Assembly: GCF_000090795.2 (NCBI RefSeq)
Contig: NW_003546861.1
Span: 4,305-34,239, forward strand
Reading direction: 5' to 3'
DNA: 29,935 bases
Origin: Amphimedon queenslandica
Lineage: Eukaryota; Porifera; Demospongiae; Haplosclerida; Niphatidae
This document shows, piece after piece, positions 1 to 9,527 of the stretch (its first letter is position 1; each line of letters starts with the position of its first letter). The translations under genes and the position numbers were made by a program. Below the pieces are notes generated by a model. The model was given only the letters and a program-made list of their open reading frames with translations. It had not been told where the DNA came from and searched no databases.

Positions 1-1
1 G

Positions 2-112
2 AGAATAATCCGATTGCAAAAAGAGACAGAAGAAATCAATCAAGATATGAAGCGGCTTTCTCAGATGAGGAAGTCAAAGATTTTAATGATTAAGGCCTTA
101 AAGGTGCAACTG
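2..112 (+). CDS. Possible coiled-coil exon tail (partial)
   Basis: Frame 2 is open from the window edge to a TGA at 137. It reads as a charged helix with hydrophobic residues at heptad-like spacing (RLQKETEEINQDMKRLSQM). A GT that could serve as a splice donor follows in phase at 113. No start is visible because the gene, if real, begins outside the window. I do not recognise a family. Frame 1 is also open to a TAA at 91, so the coding call rests only on composition. From 113 to 263 I see no further coding signal. Confidence 0.2.
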
Positions 113-263
113 GTATATGTAGATCTACTTGTTATGTGACAAATATAAGTAATATTCTTATAGGAAGTTGACACTGGAGTGGCCTTAGATTGTCAAGTCC
201 ATTGCAATAAATATAAATCGAGGAAAGGAAGGGGGCCCTTCAAGTTTTATCATGATCATAGAC

Positions 264-648
264 GACTGCATGTGGCATAATGACTGCACCCCGAGGTGCT
301 AATGAACTAGACTAATATGACAAACTTAAGTTATGATGTAGATGTTTTAGTGTATTGTTTAATAGTATAAAATCAAAAATAACAGTAAAGTAATAAAAAT
401 AGATAGCCATTACATGCACAGCAAAATGAGCACTTGAGGACAATGGAAACACTGAGGACATGACTGCATGTGGCATGATGACTGCACCCCAAGGTGCTAA
501 TGAACTAATATGACAAACTTAACTTATTATATAAATGTTTTAGTGTATTGTTCATTAACAGTATAAAATCAATAATAGCAGTATAGTAATAAAAATAGAT
601 AGCCATAATTACATGCACTGAGAAATGATGAGCTCTTGAGGACTATGG

Positions 649-660
<12 letters not shown>
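264..660 (+). repeat. 198-bp tandem direct duplication
   Basis: Two copies, 264-461 and 462-660, begin with the same GACTGCATGTGGCATRATGA block and run in register through GGTGCTAATGAACTA and TTTTAGTGTATTGTT to GGAAACACTGAGGACA, with scattered substitutions and small indels. The period is 198 bp. Each copy ends in one GACACT-like word, which is the unit of the minisatellite that starts directly afterwards. Nothing in it looks coding. Confidence 0.85.
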
Positions 661-1172
<512 letters not shown>

Positions 1173-1349
1173 CTACTACGACTGCTTACGGTTAAAATTA
1201 CATTTGCGTGAAAAATTGTGAACAGAATAACGGAACGTAAGTCTCTGTACGCAAAAATAGAGCCAAGCTCTATTCTTGCATTAAACTACCAACGTTGGGC
1301 CAATCAAATACAGGGGCTCACTTGTCAAACAATGCTCACGTGATGAATA

Positions 1350-2223
1350 ATGGCTGATGAAGCACTTCTAGAAGCAGTAAGATCATATTCCTGTGTGTGG
1401 GAAATGGGCTCCAAGGAATATAAAGATATCAAGGCTAAAGAAAATTCGTGGAAAGATGTTGCTACAAAGGTTAGTTTAATTTTGTTACATGTAATTTAAA
1501 AAAATGCTAGATAAGTGGGAAAGATGACGATAAATCTCGAAAAGATTGCATATAAAGGTGGAGAACATCAGAGACAGATTTGTGAGAGCTGATAAAAACC
1601 AAAAGACCCACTGGTACAGAAGGTCTGCCTTACAAGCCTAATTGGAGTATGTTTGAATCTCTTATGTTTCTTCAGGATGTTGTACACCATCAACAGTGAG
1701 TTTGTTACATCATTTCATTATCATTAATATTTTGTATGTTTTATTAGAACTGTCAGTAATGTAACTTTAGCCCAACCAGCAGAGCCAGATCTTTCTGTGG
1801 CTGAAGTTGAGAATAATGAGTCTACTCAATTAACACTTGATGACTCAGTGAAGTAAGTATGCATGTATCTATTTCACATGACTTCCATCCCATTTTAGCT
1901 AACAAGGTGTCTTAATTTCACATCTATCTTCAGTGGCAACAACCTCCAGTTCGATGCAATCGCCACCAATTAAGAAAAGCAAACAGGTGAATGATGTTGA
2001 TTATGCCATACTTGAAAGCTTTGAAGGCATAGAAGCATCTAGAATGCAAGCTGTTAAAAATGACGAAGAAGAGCTTTTTGGGCATCATATTGTGGCAACA
2101 TTGCGTCGGCTCTCCCATCAACTAAAAGCTATTTGCAAGTTAAAAATGCAGCAAGTACCGGTGAATGTTGAATTTCCAGAAGAACATGAACATTATCATT
2201 ATGAACAATCTTTCAATTACTAG
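1350..2223 (+). pseudogene. MADF/BESS DNA-binding partner of Harbinger
   Basis: Known Harbinger elements encode a Myb/SANT- or MADF-type protein that helps the transposase bind DNA and enter the nucleus. Exon 1 (1350-1469) starts MADEALLEAVRSYSCVWEMG and continues KEYKDIKAKENSWKDVATK, a classic MADF start, followed by a GTTAGT donor. A second piece near 1557-1695 has NIRDRFVRADK and, after a frameshift near 1630, KPNWSMFESLMFL, the end of a MADF domain. It is followed by ACA|GTGAGT. An acidic exon lies at 1746-1853 with a GTAAGT donor. The last exon (about 1933-2223) ends in LFGHHIVATLRRLSHQLKA, a BESS-like helix pair. Joining the last two exons needs a 1-nt correction, so the gene is broken. 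The start was chosen at the ATG opening the MADF domain; CACGTGATG lies just upstream. Confidence 0.75.
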
Positions 2224-2409
2224 TAAAATTAATGGTATTTATTGTTTCCAAAGTTACAACATTGACTTAGATTGTTCACTGAACTTGGTATACTTGCCAA
2301 CTTACTTCTCCCGCCTCACTATTAAAAAAAGCACAGTACATGTCCCTAATATCAGCTGCATGTCAGGAGTACCTAGAAAACAAACATATTGCAAGCTTAT
2401 TGTTATTTT

Positions 2410-2834
2410 TTAGGTGAACTGGCCTGTTGCTACTAGTCTGTCCCAGTGGTAATAATCCAGTCTCTTAAGTTTTGCCGTTTCTCCAAAAGCCTTGCATAAT
2501 GTTACCTGCTCCATCTTCCCCATCAGTATAACCCGGGGGACAGTATGTTGAGTTTTCAGGTTGTTAATAGCAGCTTTAGAGAATGAGACTGCATTGTCAG
2601 GGTTTGCAGTGATGGGCCTTCAGAAGATGCGCCATCTATAATGCATAAAATTCATTTATAATAATTATTTTGTTGCCATACCTAGCCACTAATATTTCAA
2701 ATGAGTTTTCAATTATTTTACGCACCCTACCCAGCCTACAGTTAAATATTGACTTTTCTTTACTAATGTAACGTTCTGGGTATGGTACCTTTTAAAAGGA
2801 GACCCCTCATCACCAACAATTACATATGGTAAGG
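2410..2834 (-). pseudogene. Harbinger transposase, C-terminal part
   Basis: This is the downstream half of the HARBI1-like DDE nuclease whose upstream half lies at 6506-7508; the inner element separates them. In minus-strand order it shows LPYVIVGDEG, then after a frameshift YPERYISKEKSIFNCRLGR, RKIIENSFEILVARYG (holding the third catalytic residue, the Glu of the family's VENAFG motif), then WRIF-stop-RPITANPDNAVS. After another frameshift come YCPPGYTDGEDGAGN and GLLPLGQTSSN, which match the usual end of the family. At least two frameshifts and one internal stop make it non-functional. The order and spacing of blocks follow the family throughout, so the assignment is secure. Confidence 0.85.
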
Positions 2835-2902
2835 TAGTCTCACAGGCCAGACCCTTTTGGGGGGGAAAGGGTCTGGTGACATCTCTAAGATTGAGCTGTG
2901 CC
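2835..2902 (+). repeat. Left terminal inverted repeat with internal hairpin
   Basis: This 68-bp end matches the reverse complement of 6430-6496 with only a few changes. It contains a perfect palindrome: CCAGACCCTTT (2847-2857), loop TGGGGGGG, AAAGGGTCTGG (2866-2876). The repeat ends at GAGCTGTGCC. Confidence 0.9.
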
Positions 2903-3077
2903 ATCGCAAAGCCATAGTAAAAATAGAATCGTCATTAGTTCCTGTCGGTTCCACATGATCGATCCATGACATATCAATGTCGTCATAGCTACGTTTTACA
3001 TGTGAGTGTACCCGTGACTAAACGCTTATATTTCTGGCCATAATTATTACGAGAGACAGGCACAAAAGCTGCTTTCA

Positions 3078-4918
3078 ATGGAAAGTCTGTGCCTGCTTTG
3101 TGGACAAGAGACTCATAAGAGAGACAGAAGGGTGTATTATGGATCTGAAGAGCCCCAATCAACTTTCGTCACTACACTGAAGTTGTACTCAATTTTAGCT
3201 GATGAAATGGAGACATTTTTGCCTAAGACACTTAATGGAGTTTTATCTTTTTAGGAAGTGTAGTCAATCTTTCAACAATTTTTGTGAGAAGAGAGCAACC
3301 TTTGTCAAAGGAATAGAAGAAGTCCTACATGTAAATAGAGCTAGTGCTGAAACTTCTCATCTCATCAATCTCTATTCACCGAATTCTCAGTCAAGTCCAG
3401 TCTCATCAACTCATACTGGCAGTGACAAACGACCATTACATAGCCATAACACATCAGGTTCAATGTCAAAGAAACGAAGATTAGAAGGGAGCAATGCTGC
3501 TGTTCAGGTTTGAATTGATGCTTAAACGAAACTGATACAATTCATCTTTATCACTTTAGACTCGGGTGATATACAAAAGGAGGCCTCAAACCTATTATCT
3601 ATACACCCCTCGAAGAAGTCGTCTTGTTGAGTGCATTGGTCGAGGAAAACCATCATCAGTATCAAGATCTTGTCTCTCACATCCATTGTATTTTAATAGT
3701 ATTGTATTTCATCTCGAAAATTTGATAAAAGCAGAATTGAAAGGAATGCAGAAAGAGAAAGTTAACTCTATTTTGAGGAGTGCTAATCCAGAGGATATAC
3801 TAAATTTTAGTTGGATTAATGTTATTGAATAGGCAAAGGAAAACACTCCAATTTTACATTCAATTCTTACTACTGCCATTTCCAATCAAAAAATGGACTA
3901 CATGGTAAAATTTATCATTGCAACACTTTGCAATTTACATTGGAGAAATATGAATGTTATTATGAAAGTTATTGCATGCATCCTTCATGCTGGACAATCT
4001 TCCAAGCAAGTAAGAGTTAATGTATACTTTGTAAATGTTATGTATTCATGCAAAGTTAAGTGATCATTCACAAAAACTTCATATATATATATATATACAG
4101 TGTGTCACAAAATGGCTATACGCTTACTGGATAATTTCAGCGTTATTTTTGACCGTGATGTTCTTAAATGGAAAATGAATTGGAAGAAAGGGTACTAAAT
4201 GGTACCAATATAAATCAGGTGAGCTACATGTATGTAGAGATACATGCATGGGATGTAATCTATATAGTATTGTATTATTTTCATTCACTTTCTCACATAC
4301 TTTACTGTACATTGGACAATTGCAATAACTATTTTTGGTGACAAAGAATAATGTGATTCATCTGTAACAAGTAGCAGCAATAGTGAAAGTGATTGTCACT
4401 CAGATGCAAGTACATTACTATCTATTTATGAATAATCTTTCCACATTAAATAGACCCCATCCTTCAGTTACATTCATACTCAATAAGCAATGGTAATGAT
4501 TATTTTGTATTACTGTCATAGTTAAGTGTAATAGAATAGATTCTAGTAGCCCACTTTCAACAGAATCTGCTGCGACTGCCTCCGAGACAAGCTCACCAAG
4601 CTACTTGGTCACGTTTTGTCAATCTTCGAAATAAGCCAGCAAGCAACATTCCATGCAACTTACATTATGAACATCTAAATAGGTTATGCAATGGTTGTGC
4701 GAAGGAACTAGGTGCAAACAAGAATGAAAGAGCAATAACCAGATATAGTAAATGTTTGGGACCACTCTGCACTGTCATTACAAATTTTGATTCTGTACAT
4801 GTATATTGTAAGACATCTATTTCTCATACAGACCCTTCAACTGCTAAAGATCTTCGAATGACTATTAAGGAACTAGTACAAAATGCTTAAGTATTCACCC
4901 GAATATTGAAAAGGCACC
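3078..4918 (+). pseudogene. Zinc-finger / DUF6589-like putative transposase
   Basis: The ATG at 3078 opens MESLCLLCGQETHKRDRR, a CxxC pair. After a 1-nt slip at the TAG at 3252, RKCSQSFNNFCEKRATF completes a ZAD-like treble-clef finger. A serine-rich linker ends at CAG|GTTTGA; a 52-bp intron (3508-3559) follows. The next exon runs to 3832, where a TAG interrupts, and continues AKENTPILHSILTTA to GQSSKQ|GTAAGA near 4010. A short exon (about 4100-4188) has CHKMAIRLLDNFSVIF. A last block (about 4570-4918) has IPCNLHYEHLNRLCNGC, ELGANKNERA and LKRHHS, which I recall from DUF6589-type proteins of sponges and cnidarians. The central catalytic core seems deleted between 4190 and 4550. Function as a transposase is inferred from its position in a TIR element. 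Confidence 0.55.
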
Positions 4919-4929
4919 ATTCCTTAATA

Positions 4930-5101
4930 CAGCAGGCAGAAAGATTGGGAAGATCTGGAGAGCTATCCTATTGTAAAATGCTGTATGGGAAAAAGGTTAA
5001 TGAAGTATTCGAGTAAGGAAATGGTAGAGTATTGTCATAGTAAATCATTATGCAGGCAAGGCATACTTTTTAAGGATTTTAAGATGAATATTCATGCATG
5101 A
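4930..5101 (+). pseudogene. RecQ helicase C-terminal piece, inverted
   Basis: On the + strand, 4930-4959 reads QQAERLGRSGE, close to RecQ motif VI (QETGRAGRDG). It is followed by LSYCKMLYGKKVNEV and, after a frameshift near 5000, by EMVEYCHSKSLCRQGILF and KDF up to a TGA at 5099. The second stretch resembles the Cys-containing segment after the helicase core in RecQ-like proteins. The rest of the helicase is on the - strand and stops exactly before motif VI (DVETYI at about 5199). Inverting the roughly 280 bp between 4920 and 5199 would put both halves in one direction. It could instead be debris from a second copy. Confidence 0.65.
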
Positions 5102-5198
5102 CAAAAATGTAGACGTTGTGATGTATGTGCATGTAACTGTACTTGTGTTAATTGTTGCAAATTGAGCAAAATGTTGTCCATAATTTAATGATTTACTT

Positions 5199-6317
5199 AT
5201 GTAGGTCTCAACATCACTAGGTGGTCCCCAATGAATGACTTGAGTAACACCTACACAGTTCACACCCATTCCAAATGCTGCTGTAGCGATGATTACACGT
5301 AACACAGAATTTGTCTCCTTACAGTTTCTCAAAATTGAGTCCTTTATCTCATCCTTGGTACACTTGGTAAAACAGTCTACCATACGATACTGGGGCAACT
5401 GAAATGGAGCACCAATTGGATCAGACATCTCATCACCTAACATGCTCTTAAACAACTGAAACAAAAGACCACAATCCACCAGTTTTTTAAAATATAATTG
5501 GCTTTTGAATGATAGTCTCTCCTTTTTTAATGAATTTACATTTGGCACAAAATCCTCTTTTGATGAAACTTCAGATACTCCATCACGCAAATTATCTTTC
5601 ACTGCAGAAACTTGTACAATTACTAGATCAATCATTCCCATATCTCTGATACAATGAGAAATTAGTGTATCAGACGCCGTAGCAGTTAAGGTCATAATGT
5701 TAACAGAAGGTGCTATGATGCTGTGTAGTTCACATAAGTATGAATATTCAAGCCGAAAGTCTTCTTCCCTAATGGAATAAAGAATAACATTATATTAATG
5801 ATCAATAGTTTTGTCAGTACACATATTTATTGAATGTACATGTTTTTACACAGTGAGCTTCATCTATCACTAAGGCTATTAAGTTATTCTGATAAACATC
5901 AGTTAATAGCATCTTTCTCCACTTTCTTCTTGATAAAAGAGCCTCTGGACTGATAAACACCAGCTGATATTCTCCTTCCAGTATTTTTCTCGATCTTTCA
6001 GGGAAACGGTCTCCTACTGGCACTGCACTCACTCCCATTGACTGAAAAGATGCCACTTGATCATTCATAAGGGCAACAAGTGGGGAGATTATCAAGGCGA
6101 TATAGCCACTTTTGTTTTAAAGCTTGCTGAAGATCGGGGGAGAACTCCAAAACAGAGACTCTTGCCAAAACCTGTGGGCAGAACAACAAATATATATTTT
6201 ATTAATAAATGATAAGATTGCCTCTTTCTGTTCTGGTTTTATAGGTGTATATCCCATCTCTTTTACTGTTGAAGCAAGAATTCTATCCAAACTATCCTTT
6301 TCTGTCGACTGCGCCAT
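5199..6317 (-). pseudogene. RecQ-family ATP-dependent DNA helicase, broken
   Basis: RecQ enzymes unwind DNA 3' to 5' using ATP. Starting at the ATG 6317, the gene opens MAQSTEKDSLDRILASTVK. It then shows, in order: the Gln/IKPEQKEAI region (motif 0), Walker A VLPTGFGKSLCF (after a frameshift near 6200), IISPLVALMNDQV (motif Ia, after a slip near 6105), VFISPEALL, Walker B VIDEAHCV, and a 71-bp intron at 5769-5839. Next come TWEEDFRLEYSYL, TLTATAS (motif III), and the second RecA domain with VIIATAAFGMGVNC (motif V) and VTQVIHWGPPSDVETYI. Motif VI is missing here and found inverted at 4930-5101. It shares its 3' side with the + strand gene, tail to tail. Role in the element's replication or excision is inferred. 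Confidence 0.8.
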
Positions 6318-6390
6318 GATACCTCTACGTCATGCTTACGTCATTACATTACGTTTGTAAATTGGGCGGTGGTTCCTGACGTAAGGCAAC
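6318..6390 (-). promoter_or_regulatory. CREB/ATF-like promoter of the helicase gene
   Basis: Between the helicase ATG and the right inverted repeat lie TACGTCA at 6326-6332 and 6337-6343 and TGACGTAA at 6377-6384, with a GC box GGGCGG at about 6364-6369. Three CRE-type sites within 60 bp directly upstream of a start codon suggest a CREB/ATF-driven promoter. This is inferred from sequence only. Confidence 0.45.
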
Positions 6391-6429
6391 ATTTTGCAAT
6401 CTGGTTGGTGTGCACAAATTTGTGCACTG

Positions 6430-6496
6430 GGCACAGCTCAATCTTAGAGATGTCACCATACCCTTTCCCCCCAAAAGGGTCTGGCCTGCGAGACTA
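6430..6496 (-). repeat. Right terminal inverted repeat
   Basis: Reverse complement of the left repeat at 2835-2902, with six instead of seven G in the hairpin loop and one change in the arm (CCATACCC for CCAGACCC). It ends GGCCTGCGAGACTA, followed by the 9-bp duplication. Confidence 0.9.
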
Positions 6497-6505
6497 ATGG
6501 TAAAG

Positions 6506-7508
6506 ATGGTTCAGAAGTCCCTAAAAATGTTTAATAACTTCACTGATAAAGAAATACCTGTGAGAGCCTTATCAGGAGGGATGTTAAGTAATCCTTCTTC
6601 TAGTGCAGTACAAAACTGGCAATTTGTAAATATGCCACTATCACTTTGTCGTCCAGCTTCTCCTACATGCATAAATGAAACAATATTTCTATTTAGTTTT
6701 AATGCTAACCATACCAATATCAATCATTCTAAAGGAATATTTAGCATCACAAACAGCTAGACAAACTATTGAGTGCGTTCCTTTATAACTATAGAATGTG
6801 AAACCAGCATTCATTGATGCTTGGATTACAATATGTTTGACATCCATGGCTCCTTTTAAAATAATGCATAGAGCTAATAGTATTTTGAAACTGATACTTA
6901 CCGATACAGTTTGGAAAGTTCCACATTGTTCTAAAATTTCTACTGATTCTAATCCATTCCTGTTCTGTAGATGGTGCCTTCAAGTATGCAAGATGAAGAG
7001 CATTCCATATTGCATCAGATGTTCCTTTATACTTTGCATGCAGTAGATCGAACCAGACGAAAATTGGAAAATTAAAGGAAACACTTATCAATTAATGTAT
7101 TTAAATGATTAAAGTTATAGTTTTATATGCAGCATACATGTGAGTTTCCTGTACATAAATATCTCAAGGTTAAAATTAGTCTCGCGGCAGGGCTTACTTG
7201 TGGTCTCAGTGACAAGATATATGTGCGATGTAGCAGATATGGACCAACCTTAAATTTAAAAAAATAATACAGATGTCTGTAGATGTACAAACCTCTTGCA
7301 AAAGATGAAACCTCTCTCTGGTCATTCTTATGTATCTCAAGTGACTCTCAGGGTCATATAGTCTCATTTCTTGATAAAGATTTTGATACTTGCCCTGCTT
7401 CAACCTTTGTTGGTAAATTCTACTTACCCAGACACTTCTTTTCCTTCCTCTGCGTCTTCTGCAAGCATACAGTGACAAAACTGTATCCAACAAATGATCT
7501 TCCTCCAT
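6506..7508 (-). pseudogene. Harbinger (HARBI1-like) transposase, N-terminal part
   Basis: DDE nuclease that cuts and joins transposon ends. From the ATG at 7508: MEEDHLLDTVLSLY, then RKRSVWVSRIYQQR and YDPESHLRYIRMTRERFHLL, the family's N-terminal signature. An intron (GTTTGT to TTTAAG) leads to VGPYLLHRTYILSLRP and RLILTLRYLCTGNSH. A frameshifted FRLVRSTACKV follows, then TSDAIWNALHLAYLKAPST and MWNFPNCIG before a GTAAGTAT donor. The next exon has AMDVKHIVIQAS (first Asp) and YKGTHSIVCLAVCDA; the next EAGRQSDSGIF (second Asp) and IPPDKALT. A 37-bp intron precedes the exon that the inner element interrupts. The catalytic triad is present, but frameshifts near 7060 and later break the gene. 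Confidence 0.9.
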
Positions 7509-7523
7509 TTTGACTCTGAGATA

Positions 7524-7575
7524 GGTGTGGTATTACCACACCTTTTCAGCATTTCGTATACGTATGCATACGTAT
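7524..7575. promoter_or_regulatory. Two perfect palindromes upstream of the transposase
   Basis: GGTGTGGTA-T-TACCACACC (7524-7542) is a perfect 9-bp-arm inverted repeat. ATACGTATGCATACGTAT (7558-7575) is a perfect 18-bp palindrome. Both lie within 70 bp of the transposase ATG at 7508, between it and the element end. They could be transposase or transcription-factor binding sites; no function is proven. Confidence 0.5.
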
Positions 7576-7675
7576 GTTCCACAAAAATTATGAACCATGA
7601 AAGGCTAGAAACACTTATTTTGTGAAAGTTAAGCGCAATTGACGGTCTGCAATATAAGATATTCTAAACCCACCT

Positions 7676-8120
7676 TGAGGACACCTAGAACACTACAGAC
7701 ACTGAGGACACTGGAGACACTAAGGACACTGGAGACACTGAGGATACTGGAGACACCTACACTGGAAACACTAAGGACACTGTGGACACTGAGGACACTA
7801 GAGACACTGTGGATACTGGAGACACTGAGAACACTGGAGACACTGAGGACACCTAGGACACCTAGGACATTGAGGACACCTAAGACACTAGTCAGGACAC
7901 TGTGGACACTGGAGAAACTGTGGGCACTGGAGACATGTGGACACTGGAGACACTCGAACACTGGAGACACTGTGGACACTGGAGACACTATGGACACCAA
8001 GGACACTGTGGACACCAAGGGCACTGAGGACACCTAGGACACTAGAGACACTGAGGACACTGTGGACACTACAGACACTAAGGACACCTAGAACACTAAA
8101 TACACTGTGGACACTGGACA
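7676..8120 (+). repeat. GACACT minisatellite, right half
   Basis: Same 9-bp unit and same orientation as 649-1142, starting TGAGGACACC directly at the Harbinger end. It reads best as the other half of a single original array of roughly 950 bp. Peptides such as [11 protein letters not shown] or SSVLSVSSV that appear open here are products of the 9-bp period. Confidence 0.95.
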
Positions 8121-8660
8121 ACAATAACACTTCCTGATGACAATCACATAGGACTAGTACTGGAGTCTATGAATATCATTACAACTCCATAATCTACGAA
8201 TCCCATTATATCCTAAATGCCCTGTCGTGGTATTTAATGGCACTTCTTTATTACCAATCGCATCAACTTTTGTATTCCTTGTAACTCAATTACAATACAT
8301 ATGTACTTACATCAAACTGTAAATGGATGAAATTCATGTATGATAATCATCAAACACCACAAGCACAAGAAATGTAGCAATAATCCACTACATGTACAAT
8401 ATTGTATACTCAACATGTACGTGTATATGTATGTTATAACTTCTGTTTGTCACAAACATACATTACAAACCACTAACAAGATACAGGTGCTCACGAAAAG
8501 GAACATTGCCTTCACTTTTTGAGTCTTATTCCCATCAGACCTCACTCTTTAACACCACATTGTAGTCCTGGTGCCAAGTACCTTTATGAAATATTGATGT
8601 GACTCACTAAAAATAATGATAATAATAGCATGTGCAATCTATATATCTGATGCATTACTT
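8121..8660. other. Non-coding AT-rich stretch
   Basis: I see no gene, repeat or RNA here beyond several ACATGTA words (8390-8430) and simple AT-rich sequence. Confidence 0.5.
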
Positions 8661-9500
8661 AGATATCAGAGAGCCAGTCATGGGTCTGTGGCCACGCAGA
8701 GAATGAAGGAGGTGGATGACCTCATTGCAGCATCTTCAGACCAAGGTATGGTTAAATTAGAACAGCTAGCTTAAGCTAGGCCTTCATAGTACTTTAGATT
8801 CTTTGAGAGATGTGAGTATGGAGCTTATGCCACACTTTGATCCTGGAGACATTGCCATGGAGATTGAGCACTCAAAGAAAATAAGAGATGACTTGTTCAG
8901 AGCTATAGCTAACATAGAGTGTTGGAAAAAACCAACTAGGACTCGCTCTTCTACTTCAAATGGGCATGTAGCAGCGCATGCTATAACAGCAAAATTGCCT
9001 AAGTTAACACTTGAGAGTTATAATGGAAGCTTTATGGCAGGGAGTGCCTTTTTTGATGAGCTGTGTATAAAAATTCCTAGTCTTGGTATTGTAGACAAGT
9101 TTGCTTACTTTGTCTTTATTGGAAGGAACAGCTAAAGAAGCTGTAGCAGGTCAAGCTCTTACAGATGTTAATTATGCAGAAGCTATTGCTATGCCAGAGA
9201 GGAGGTTTGGAGACAAAGCGAAAACAAATGCATGTCATATAGAGCAGTTCATGCGTTTAGAGTCTGTCTCATCAGAGCACCACCTTGTAGAGCTTAAGAG
9301 ACTTTATGGCAAAACTGAATCCGACATAACAGGTTTGAAAAACATGGGAGTAGCTGCAGATGCTTATGGTACCTTGTTCATTTCCATTTTGATGAAGTAG
9401 CATCCACAGGAGCTCAAACTTAGTCTCACACATAAGGTTTCTACAGCTGGGTGGAGTATTGATAAGAATCCAGAAGTGTTGGGAGATAAGCTTGAAGCAA
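8661..9500 (+). pseudogene. BEL/Pao retrotransposon Gag fragment (DUF1759)
   Basis: Capsid-like region of a BEL/Pao LTR retrotransposon. 8664-8760 reads YQRASHGSVATQ then MKEVDDLIA, like the N-terminal Gag helix. After a break at the palindrome CTAGCTTAAGCTAG (8766-8779) come DPGDIAMEIEHSKKIRDDL, LPKLTLESYNGS (start of the DUF1759-type block) and SLGIVDKFAYF. After a frameshift near 9110 follow LLEGTAKEAVAGQALT, AIAMPERRFGDKAK, RLESVSSEHHLVELKRLYG and GLKNMGVAADAYGT. A TAG at 9398 interrupts before HPQELKLSL. The usual zinc knuckles, protease and polymerase are absent. No LTR is visible nearby. Confidence 0.75.
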
Positions 9501-9527
9501 GAGAAAAAGCCCTGGGTAGTGAGACTA

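Larger units (their letters stand above)
2835..6496. mobile_element. TIR element with RecQ helicase and transposase-like gene
   Basis: A 3,662-bp insertion lies inside the Harbinger transposase exon. Its ends are 67-68 bp inverted repeats starting TAGTCTCRCAGGCCAGACCC. It is flanked by a 9-bp duplication, ATGGTAAGG (2826-2834) and ATGGTAAAG (6497-6505). Removing the element and one copy restores the family motif before LPYVIVGDE, so the boundaries are exact. It carries a zinc-finger/DUF6589-like gene on + and a RecQ-type helicase on -, tail to tail. A 9-bp duplication is typical of Mutator-like elements, but I see no MULE transposase, so the superfamily is open. It could be autonomous of an unassigned type, or have captured the helicase. 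All genes are broken. Confidence 0.85.

Noticed and set aside
2713-2904. Single 63-codon protein starting MAQLNLRDVTRPF
   Set aside because: Its first part is the inverted repeat of the inner element and its second part is Harbinger transposase; the frame crosses an insertion joint by chance.
6410-6760. 116-codon + strand frame
   Set aside because: Runs antisense over the inverted end and the Harbinger transposase exon; the - strand carries the recognisable protein.
7629-8137. Long open frames on both strands over the second array (up to 134 codons)
   Set aside because: Same cause as above; the peptides are the unit translated repeatedly.
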